64,000 nt of DNA. Source: DAISJI01 sp964559835. Lineage in GTDB: Bacteria; Acidobacteriota; Terriglobia; Terriglobales; Acidobacteriaceae. Shown here piece by piece: positions 8,668 through 15,203 of this stretch (position 1 is the first letter of the stretch; the number at the start of each line of letters is the position of its first letter). The notes beneath the pieces are model-generated. The model made no database searches and was not told the origin of the DNA. It worked only from the letters and a program-made list of their open reading frames with translations. Made by a program: the position numbers and the translations under genes. The stretch lies in contig CAZLJE010000025.1 of NCBI GenBank assembly GCA_964559835.1, positions 1 through 64,000 of the forward strand, written 5' to 3'.

Positions 8668-8862
8668 CTAACGCCGGATCAGTTCCTGGATGTGCTTCAC
8701 CTTGATCGCATTCAGCTCCAGGCTGTCCCGGAACAACGCGCGGATCAGCGTCTGCTGCGATGAGATCGTGCGCCCCTGCAGGAAACACAGGTACGACATG
8801 AACAGAAAGGCAACGGAAAGGACTACGGAAAGTGCGTGGCGGCGAAGAATCTTGTCAAGCAT
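8668..8862 (-). CDS. Small membrane-anchored protein, 64 aa
   Basis: Starts at ATG 8862. One hydrophobic helix (about 10-28) follows a basic start (LDKILRRH), then a soluble tail with SLELNAIKVKHIQEL, likely helical. A longer frame extends upstream to 9288 but the residues before this Met are Arg/Gln-rich and unlike a real protein, and they overlap the next gene. The ribosome site is weak (AGGAC). No family is recognised. Confidence rests on the clear membrane helix and on its fit into an otherwise empty interval. Confidence 0.45.
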   Translation of the reverse strand: MLDKILRRHALSVVLSVAFLFMSYLCFLQGRTISSQQTLIRALFRDSLELNAIKVKHIQELIRR

Positions 8863-9029
8863 GGATGGCCAACGTCCTGCTTGTAGGAGTCGGCAAATCG
8901 CATGCCAGTTGGCTAAAACCCTCACCAATCGCGCGCCGCAAATCGCGTTCAGCCGCCATTGACGCAAGTCGGCGTACTTTCGTGCGTACACCAGTGCAGA
9001 AACTCGGGAGTGGACTTGCGTGCGCCGGC

Positions 9030-9281
9030 TTACGCGCTGCGGGCGAGGGGTTCTTCCGCTGTCTCGCCCATGCCGGCCGCGGCCGCCTGCTTGCGCGGTA
9101 TCTCCACGACCTTCATTGCGCGCCAGTCGTACGGGAACTCTTTGCCGCACTCTAGGCACACCACATACGTCCCGGTCACGCTGGCGGCCACGTTGTGCCG
9201 CTTGCCTGGTTTCGCGGTGATCGGAAAGCTGCAGTTTCTGTGCGAACAACCGAAGAGATAATCCAGCATGTTCTGGAACAT
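9030..9281 (-). CDS. Small Cys-rich protein, 83 aa, possible zinc-binding
   Basis: Starts at ATG 9281 with AAAGGTGG upstream. It contains FGCSHRNCSFPIT near residues 10-21 and a CLECGKEFPYDW segment at about 42-53. The CxxH/xxC and CxxC pairs could bind one zinc ion as in a zinc ribbon. The rest is short and basic with an Ala/Glu-rich tail. I recognise no named family. It lies downstream of the ECF sigma factor and its anti-sigma factor on the same strand with a gap of 163 nt, so it could be transcribed separately. Confidence 0.7.
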   Translation of the reverse strand: MFQNMLDYLFGCSHRNCSFPITAKPGKRHNVAASVTGTYVVCLECGKEFPYDWRAMKVVEIPRKQAAAAGMGETAEEPLARSA

Positions 9282-9444
9282 GGACCACCTTTTACGTCTG
9301 GACCCTGTTTCGAAAGTCTTACGACTTCCAGGTACTTAGATTCAGTGTTAAGGAAAAAGGTTCTCTGAAGTGAGCTGCTGGATTGGCTTTGGAATCTTGA
9401 GGTTGGAAAGAGGCCCGCGGGATTTGAACAGGGCGGGCGCGAGA

Positions 9445-9696
9445 TCAGGCGCTTTCGCCGGGTTTCTTGTGCTGGCATTTGGCCATGACGGCGGAACGGA
9501 GCCGGGTGCGCAAGTCCTCGGGAAGTTCGTACAGTTCGGAGTCGCGGTAGATCTCGATCGTCTTCTTCGTGGTGTTGCAGATGACGAAGCAGTTGTGGCA
9601 CCACTGCAGGTGCTCCTCGAGCTCCTCGCGCGTGCGGTTATCGAGAGTGTCGTCCAGATAATCGGTCAGCTCTTTCAGGAAATCGGAGCAGTTCAC
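9445..9696 (-). CDS. Zinc-finger anti-sigma factor
   Basis: 83 residues. The motif HLQWCHNC gives the HxxxCxxC zinc-binding signature of ZAS-type anti-sigma factors, preceded by a helix rich in acidic residues (DYLDDTLDNRTREELEEH). The protein has no transmembrane segment, so it acts in the cytoplasm. The gene starts with GTG at 9696 and overlaps the stop of the sigma factor gene as GTGA, implying translational coupling. It should bind and silence the sigma factor encoded just upstream, perhaps in response to redox change at the zinc site. No membrane signal input is encoded here. Confidence 0.9.
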   Translation of the reverse strand: MNCSDFLKELTDYLDDTLDNRTREELEEHLQWCHNCFVICNTTKKTIEIYRDSELYELPEDLRTRLRSAVMAKCQHKKPGESA

Positions 9697-10313
9697 TTTT
9701 TCCCGTCCTTGCGCCTCTTAAAGTACTTGTTCAGCCTCTCGCGCAACTGCAAGCGTGCGCGCAACAACCGCGACTTGACCGCAGGAATGCTGAGACCGAG
9801 CGCTTCAGCCGTTTCCTCCGTGGACAATCCTTCGACATCTCGCAACACAAACACAGTGCGGAAGCTTGATGGCAGCCCCTGGATCGTCCGAGACAGGATG
9901 TCCCGCAGTTCTTCCTGCGAGTACTGCTGCTCGGGGTTGGGCGTCCAGTCCGCCACTTCCCGCGGCATGGAATCTTCCTCGGTCTTCACTTCTTCATCGA
10001 GGGAAACCATGCGTTCCGGGCGCCGCCGCCGGAGCCGCATCAGGGCCTCGTTCACCGCGATGCGCACCAGCCACGTGTAAAACTTCGACTGCTCCTGAAA
10101 GTTCTTTAAGTTCTCGTACGATTTCAGGAACGCGTCCTGTACGACGTCTTCTGCGTCTTCCCGGTTCTGCGTTATGTGCTGAGCGATGCGGAAGACATTC
10201 CTGTCGTACCGCCGAACGAGCTGCTCGAACGCGGAGATGTCACCCGCTTTCGCCGCCCGCACCAGCGCCAGTTCATCGCTGATCGGCTCGTTCACTTTTT
10301 GGATGGCGTCCAT
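9693..10313 (-). CDS. ECF RNA polymerase sigma factor (RpoE/SigW-like)
   Basis: 206 residues with sigma region 2 (about 25-95: FEQLVRRYDRNVFRIAQ, then DAEDVVQDAFLKSYENL for -10 recognition) and region 4 (about 135-195: VFVLRDVEGLSTEETAEALGLSIPAVKSRL, the -35-binding helix-turn-helix). Region 3 is absent as in all ECF factors. The C-terminus is very basic. The partner anti-sigma factor gene overlaps its stop codon. Its own upstream region has a candidate -10 (TACAAT, 10402-10397) and a GC-rich hairpin in the leader. Confidence 0.95.
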   Translation of the reverse strand: MDAIQKVNEPISDELALVRAAKAGDISAFEQLVRRYDRNVFRIAQHITQNREDAEDVVQDAFLKSYENLKNFQEQSKFYTWLVRIAVNEALMRLRRRRPERMVSLDEEVKTEEDSMPREVADWTPNPEQQYSQEELRDILSRTIQGLPSSFRTVFVLRDVEGLSTEETAEALGLSIPAVKSRLLRARLQLRERLNKYFKRRKDGKK

Positions 10314-10368
10314 CTCACTCTCGATTCAAAGTTTGAGCAGGTTGGTTGCCGAAATACGGCCGGACGGT

Positions 10369-10389
10369 CCGGCGGCTCACAACCGCCGG
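10369..10389 (-). promoter_or_regulatory. GC hairpin in the sigma factor leader
   Basis: CCGGCGG (10369-10375) and CCGCCGG (10383-10389) pair perfectly around a 7-nt loop. On the minus strand this lies just after the candidate -10 TACAAT (10402-10397) and about 55 nt before the sigma factor start. It could modulate leader transcription or translation. There is no T-run after it. Confidence 0.4.
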
Positions 10390-10479
10390 GGCGACTATTG
10401 TACAGGGTTCTTATCGGATTGGCTGTCGCGCCGCTGGTTTCAGACTGGGCGTGTTTTTTTCGCGTGCCCAGTGATGCAA

Positions 10480-10507
10480 TTGACAGTGGAGCACAACGCC
10501 ATATAAT
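10480..10507 (+). promoter_or_regulatory. Sigma-70 promoter of the GAF protein gene
   Basis: Consensus TTGACA (10480-10485) and consensus TATAAT (10502-10507) with a 16-nt spacer. Transcription should start near 10514, leaving a leader of about 85 nt. The leader contains a 7-bp hairpin, GCAGCCT (10543-10549) with AGGCTGC (10568-10574). An inverted repeat ACTGGGC/GCCCAGT (10444-10450, 10466-10472) flanks the promoter upstream. Confidence 0.85.
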
Positions 10508-10599
10508 CCAAGCTCCAAAGTGAAGTTCTTGAAAAAGCTGGAGCAGCCTGCCTTGGCACGTGGGTTAAGGCTGCAGGTGACGTTCGAGGAGCGCACCCG

Positions 10600-11736
10600 A
10601 TGGAGAGCAATAAGCTGCGAGAACTGGTCGAGAGGGTAGTCGCCGACACCCTGGATGCGCACGTTTCGGCGCTGAAGAACGAGATCGTCGATCGCGCCAC
10701 CCGGGAATTAGAGCCCGTGGTCGCCGCGCCGACAGTCCCAAGTCCGGCGGCCGCCTCCACTGGCGAAATATCGTCGGACGGCAGCACGCCGGCGGGCAGC
10801 GCTCCCACCGATCAACTCAATGCGGCCTTTTGTACCGTGCTCGATTCCTCTTCCCAGGCCGAGATACTTTCCTCGCTATTGGACGGTACCGCCAAATTTT
10901 CGCAACGCTCCGCGCTGTTCGTGCTCAAGGGCGGAAACGCTATCGGGTGGCGTGCTCGCGGCTTTGACAATAACGACGCGATCAAGGGCGTCAGCTTCGA
11001 CCCGAACTCCGGTCTCGCGGGACGCGCCTACGGTGACCGCCAGCCGGTCCAGGCAGCGGCCGCTGAGTTCGATCCCAATTTCATCTCGACGTTCGGAGAG
11101 CCACTGGTCGGCACCAATGCGATCGTGCTCCCGCTGGTTCTGCGCGACAAAGTAGCGGCGCTCATCTACGCCGACGGCGGCGCGATCGGCAAGATGGATC
11201 CGTCCGCGCTGGAATGCCTCACACGAGGCGCCGGACTGTGGTTGGAGATCGTTGCCGCACGCAAAGCGGGAGTCGCTATCGCCGCAGCCGAGCCCGAACC
11301 AGATCGCACAGGAACACAAAAGATCGCCTCCGCTCCCGAGCCTCCGCCTCCTCCACCGCCGGCTCCGGTCGTGGCGGCGCCACCTCCACCGCCGCCGCCG
11401 GTACCCGCTCCGGCGCCTGCTCCGGCCCAGGCAGCCGCAACCGCCGCGCCCGCCGAAATCTCTGCCGCCGACGAGGAAGTCCACAAAAAAGCCAAGCGGT
11501 TTGCCAAGCTGCTGGTGGACGAGATCAAGCTCTACAACCAGCAGAAGGTCGCCGAAGGCAAGGCGCACAAGGACCTGTATTCGCGCCTCAAGGACGATAT
11601 CGACAAGAGTCGCGGCAGCTACGAAAAGCGTTACGGTCAGACGGCCGCCGGACCTGCGGACTACTTCAACAACGAACTCATTCGGATACTATGCGACGGC
11701 GATCCTACTCTGCTCGGTAGCGGGTTTTCGCGTTAA
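10600..11736 (+). CDS. GAF-domain protein with Pro/Ala-rich linker
   Basis: 378 residues. An N-terminal coiled-coil-like helix (1-45, EERV/ALKNEI) and a short Ser/Pro linker lead to a GAF-like domain (about 70-210: QAEILSSLLDGTAKF, PNSGLAGRAYGDRQPV, VLPLVLRDKVAALIYADG). Residues about 245-290 are a run of Pro and Ala. A charged helical C-terminal domain follows (about 295-375) with AKRFAKLLVDEIKLYNQ. GAF domains bind small ligands or mediate dimerisation. The architecture is clear but no specific function can be given. It has a strong constitutive-looking promoter. The transglycosylase gene starts 9 nt after its stop, so the two are probably co-transcribed. Confidence 0.8.
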   Translation: MESNKLRELVERVVADTLDAHVSALKNEIVDRATRELEPVVAAPTVPSPAAASTGEISSDGSTPAGSAPTDQLNAAFCTVLDSSSQAEILSSLLDGTAKFSQRSALFVLKGGNAIGWRARGFDNNDAIKGVSFDPNSGLAGRAYGDRQPVQAAAAEFDPNFISTFGEPLVGTNAIVLPLVLRDKVAALIYADGGAIGKMDPSALECLTRGAGLWLEIVAARKAGVAIAAAEPEPDRTGTQKIASAPEPPPPPPPAPVVAAPPPPPPPVPAPAPAPAQAAATAAPAEISAADEEVHKKAKRFAKLLVDEIKLYNQQKVAEGKAHKDLYSRLKDDIDKSRGSYEKRYGQTAAGPADYFNNELIRILCDGDPTLLGSGFSR

Positions 11737-11745
11737 ACTGAGATC

Positions 11746-14025
11746 GTGGTTCGCATCCAGGTCCTTTTTGCAGTCGCTCTGCTAGCCAGTTCGTTCTCCA
11801 CCTTAAGCCTCGCCCAGCGGAGTCGAACCAGTTCGTCCGCCAAATCCAAGAGCAAGACTTCCGCCAAGGCATCCAAGTCGCGCAAGGCAAAGAAGGCCAG
11901 CCCGACGCGCATCCGGCGCATTCAGCGAGCGTTTGTTTCTTCCAACGACCTGAAGCCGATGGCGCGCCAGTTGCTCGAGAACCGCAGCCGCGCCGCTTAC
12001 GCCGGGGTCGAAGCGTACGCGCGCAAGCACGCCAGGGACGATGCCGGAGTGCTGGCGAACCTCGCGCTCGGATACGCGCACGTGCTCGACCACGACGGGC
12101 GCTCTGCCATTGCTCCGCTGCAGAAGGCGCAGCCGCGCGCCGGCGATCTCGCCGATTACGTCGCCTACTTCCTCGGCGATTCCTACCAGGCGGCAGGGCA
12201 GAGCGATCAGGCGCTCTCGACGTTACGCGATTTCCAGGCCAAATATCCGGAGTCGATCTTCGCTCGCGAAGCGGCCATCGTTTACGCCAACGCGCTGGTC
12301 GCCACGGGCGATCCGCAGCAGGCGGCCGTCATCCTCGCGAAGAACCGGTTGCCGACGCGCGCCGACGTCGAACTCGCCCTGGGTCAGGCGCAATTAAAAT
12401 CCGGCGACACCGAAAAGGGCGCCGACACGCTGCGTCATCTGTATTTCTCGATGCCTATGGCGGCTGAGGCCGATCGCGCCGGTGTTCTGTTGCGCGCGAC
12501 TCCGGAGGGTCTCGGCAGCACGTTTGCGTTGGAGAAGACGCGTGCCGACGCGCTGTCCAAAGGCGGTCGGTATCGCGACGCCGTTTCGGACTATCGCGAG
12601 CTGCTGTCGCTCTCCTCTCCCGAGGACCGTCCTTCCGTCCAGATCGCCCTTGCTGCCGCACTGCACAAGTCCGGCGACGATCGACAGGCCAGAAGCATTC
12701 TCGAGTCGATGAGTGCGACCGGCGAGATCAATGCTGAGCGCCTCTTCTACTTGCTTGAGATCGCCCGCTCCGACCACGACGAAGACCGCTTCCTCCAGAC
12801 GCTCGAGCAACTCCGGCAGGCCGGTCCGAACAGCTCCTGGCTCGAGCAGGGATTGCTCACCGCCGGAAACGTATTCCTGCTAAAGCCCGATTATGACCGG
12901 GCGCTGGATTTCTATCGCGAGATCCGGGAGCGCTTTCCGACAGGACGCGTCGCGCCCTACGCGAACTGGAAGACGGCGTGGCTGAGCCTGCGCCAGAACC
13001 GCATCGAGGATGCGCGCAAGGGATTTGAGCAGCAGCTCGCGCTCTATCCCACCTCGGCCCAGGTTCCTGCCGCTATCTACTGGCGCGCACGTCTGGCCGA
13101 AGATAACGAGAAGGACCCGGCGAAGGCCCGCGCCTACTACTCCAAGCTGGCCGACCGCTTTCGCAACTACTATTACGCCGACCTCGCGCGTGAACGCCTC
13201 GGCGGGTCCGCTTCGCCCCTGGCCAGCGTCGACGATCCGTTGCTGGCGAAGGTTCCCGGTCTGCAGCTCGCTCCGAAGATCAAGGAAGTCGAGCCCCCGG
13301 ACGATAATCTGCGATTGCAGAAAGCGCGCCTGCTTGAAAATGGAGGGCTGACGGAATTTGCCGTGCGCGAATTGCGCGCGGCTTCGGCGGAGGGCGGTTC
13401 GGCTTGGGCGCCATCGGAGATCGCCCGGCTGTACAAGGATGACGGCCAGTATCATCGCGCGCTGGAAGTCCTGAAGGCCACGGTGCCCTCGTACTTCGCG
13501 ATGGACCTCAGCGCTCTCCCGCGGAACTACTGGGAGGACCTCTTCCCGCGTCCGTTCTGGACCGACCTCAAGCGCTATTCCGACGCCAACCGCCTCGATC
13601 CATTCCTCGTCGCGTCGCTCATACGGCAGGAATCGGAATTCAATCCGAGCGCCGTCTCGCACGCTAATGCCTGGGGACTAATGCAGGTGCTTCCTGCGAC
13701 CGGCAAGACCCTCGCCCGCGCAGAAAAGATCCGCAGCTTCCGCACCGAGTCGTTGCTGGTGCCCAACGTCAACCTGCAACTCGGGACGCGTTACTTCCGC
13801 GAACTGGTCGACCACTTCAACGGCCGCCTGGAATACGCGCTTGCCGCCTACAACGCCGGCACCGATCGCGTCGAGGCATGGCTGGCGGCAGGGAACTATC
13901 GCGACCCGCAGGAGTTCGTCGAATCCATCCCGTTCACCGAGACCCGCGAATACGTCCAGGCCATCCTGCGTAACGCGACCGTCTACCGGAAGCTGTACGG
14001 AAGCCCCGTGATCAAACCGGAATAA
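11746..14025 (+). CDS. Soluble lytic murein transglycosylase (Slt70-like) with TPR region
   Basis: 759 residues from GTG 11746. Signal peptide (about 1-23), a Ser/Lys-rich segment (24-60), then a long superhelical region of TPR-like repeats (about 65-590). The C-terminal SLT domain (about 605-740) shows the catalytic Glu629 in LIRQESEFNP, then AWGLMQVLP and LAAYNAG, the three family motifs. Such enzymes cleave glycan strands of peptidoglycan to anhydromuropeptides in the periplasm. The length and layout match Slt70. The gene follows the GAF protein by 9 nt. Confidence 0.9.
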   Translation: MVRIQVLFAVALLASSFSTLSLAQRSRTSSSAKSKSKTSAKASKSRKAKKASPTRIRRIQRAFVSSNDLKPMARQLLENRSRAAYAGVEAYARKHARDDAGVLANLALGYAHVLDHDGRSAIAPLQKAQPRAGDLADYVAYFLGDSYQAAGQSDQALSTLRDFQAKYPESIFAREAAIVYANALVATGDPQQAAVILAKNRLPTRADVELALGQAQLKSGDTEKGADTLRHLYFSMPMAAEADRAGVLLRATPEGLGSTFALEKTRADALSKGGRYRDAVSDYRELLSLSSPEDRPSVQIALAAALHKSGDDRQARSILESMSATGEINAERLFYLLEIARSDHDEDRFLQTLEQLRQAGPNSSWLEQGLLTAGNVFLLKPDYDRALDFYREIRERFPTGRVAPYANWKTAWLSLRQNRIEDARKGFEQQLALYPTSAQVPAAIYWRARLAEDNEKDPAKARAYYSKLADRFRNYYYADLARERLGGSASPLASVDDPLLAKVPGLQLAPKIKEVEPPDDNLRLQKARLLENGGLTEFAVRELRAASAEGGSAWAPSEIARLYKDDGQYHRALEVLKATVPSYFAMDLSALPRNYWEDLFPRPFWTDLKRYSDANRLDPFLVASLIRQESEFNPSAVSHANAWGLMQVLPATGKTLARAEKIRSFRTESLLVPNVNLQLGTRYFRELVDHFNGRLEYALAAYNAGTDRVEAWLAAGNYRDPQEFVESIPFTETREYVQAILRNATVYRKLYGSPVIKPE

Positions 14026-14040
14026 CTATTTGGCTAGGAA

Positions 14041-14526
14041 CTACGGTCCATTCGGCGAGTTTGCCGTTTTGCTCTTCCGCCGCCCACCACGGGCGGCCTC
14101 CCACCAGGCCGATGCTCCGCCGCCGATGAGAGTACCGGCGACGAGCCCGTTGGTGCAGCCGCACACCGTCCAGCCCACGCCGCCGCCGAATGCCGCATAC
14201 GACCCGATCAGCGTCCAGTTCCGCCAGCCGTTCAGGTCCGCCCGCGGGTGTGAGTGCAGGTATAGCGCCGAACCGCCGCCGGCGCCGATCATCAATCCCT
14301 TCAGTACATCATTGCCGCTGCCGAGCAGTGTCCCGATGCCCATACCGACTGCCGCACCGCCGGCGACCGTAAAGATATAACGATGCCGTTTAGGACTGAT
14401 GCCCTTCAAATCCTTCGCCGTGGTTTGCGGGTCTTCCGCGAACGCCGGCGCCGCGAGCATCAACAACATGAGAAGGCTGCACAACACAGCCCATAGCCGC
14501 TTCCCGCCCAACATAGGAGCCCCCAT
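14041..14526 (-). CDS. Glycine-zipper exported protein of unknown function
   Basis: A signal peptide (KRLWAVLCSLLMLLMLAAPAFA) precedes a short linker. Several Gly-rich hydrophobic segments follow (VAGGAAVGMGIGTLLGSG, MIGAGGGSALYL, AAFGGGVGWTVCG, LVAGTLIGGGASAWW). These resemble glycine-zipper membrane motifs. The frame opens upstream to 14604 but the extra residues precede the signal peptide; ATG 14526 or ATG 14514 is more likely. It converges on the transglycosylase gene with a 15-nt gap. No named family can be assigned. Confidence 0.65.
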   Translation of the reverse strand: MGAPMLGGKRLWAVLCSLLMLLMLAAPAFAEDPQTTAKDLKGISPKRHRYIFTVAGGAAVGMGIGTLLGSGNDVLKGLMIGAGGGSALYLHSHPRADLNGWRNWTLIGSYAAFGGGVGWTVCGCTNGLVAGTLIGGGASAWWEAARGGRRKSKTANSPNGP

Positions 14527-14644
14527 TTGAGTAGTGATGTGTTGTGAATCGTTCCAGCGCACACCCGGAAACTTGGATGGAAGCGAAAATGGGCGAGATG
14601 TCATTTGCGTCGAGCAGCACGCGAAAAGCCGCTCTGGTAGCCAT

Positions 14645-14673
14645 GTGTATTAGCCAGGCTTGCCTGGCGACAC
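14645..14673. repeat. Interspersed palindromic repeat, family F
   Basis: A 29-bp unit centred on CCAGGCTTGCCTGG and flanked by GTGT and ACAC. A second copy with three or four changes is at 22755-22783. This copy touches the stop codon of lspA on the minus strand and could serve as its 3' hairpin. Confidence 0.75.
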
Positions 14674-15203
14674 TAATTTCGGACGGCGTTCTGTTCGGCG
14701 GGAGTCTTGGCGAAGAGGATCTCAGCGACCAGCAGCAGCGCGCCTACCACGATGGCGCTGTCCGCCACGTTGAACGCCGGCCAGTGATAGCTGCCGAGAT
14801 AGAAATCGAAGAAGTCGACCACGTGTCCGCTGAACAGCCGGTCCCACAAGTTCCCGACGGCGCCGCCCAGGATCAGCGACAAGCCAACGCCCGTCGACGT
14901 GATCGAGTGGCTGTTCTTCCACAGCAGCGCGGAAACCACCACCAGCGCCAGAACGGAAAACACCACCAGGATCGAGACTTTCCACTCCGAGGCGGAGTCG
15001 GCGAACAGGCCGAAGGCGGCCCCGCTGTTCTGGACGTGAGTGAGACGGAAAAATCCGGGCAGCACCACGATGCTGTCGTTCAGGGTGATGTTGCCGGCCA
15101 CCATCCACTTGGTGGCGCGGTCCAGCAGGACGATGAGCACCGCGATCAGGAAGTGATACTTCCGCATCGCGTGAGGAGTTTCGATGTACCCGTCAGTTGG
15201 CAT
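14673..15203 (-). CDS. lspA: Signal peptidase II (lipoprotein signal peptidase)
   Basis: 176 residues with four transmembrane helices (about 17-33, 76-95, 104-120, 146-164). The catalytic aspartates are in place: Asp130 in GHVVDFFDFY and Asp148 in FNVADSA. The conserved NSGAAFG segment follows the first periplasmic loop. The enzyme cleaves prolipoprotein signal peptides in the inner membrane. The gene overlaps the 3' end of ileS, and pairing of ileS with lspA is common in bacteria. Met13 (15167) is an alternative start. Confidence 0.95.
   Translation of the reverse strand: MPTDGYIETPHAMRKYHFLIAVLIVLLDRATKWMVAGNITLNDSIVVLPGFFRLTHVQNSGAAFGLFADSASEWKVSILVVFSVLALVVVSALLWKNSHSITSTGVGLSLILGGAVGNLWDRLFSGHVVDFFDFYLGSYHWPAFNVADSAIVVGALLLVAEILFAKTPAEQNAVRN

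Noticed and set aside
10552..10567. Possible sigma-54 promoter (TTGGCACG) in the GAF leader
   Set aside because: The -24 block is good but AA instead of GC stands at the -12 position; a consensus sigma-70 promoter lies just upstream.
10543..10574. Riboswitch in the GAF protein leader
   Set aside because: Only one 7-bp hairpin is visible and no conserved aptamer core was recognised.
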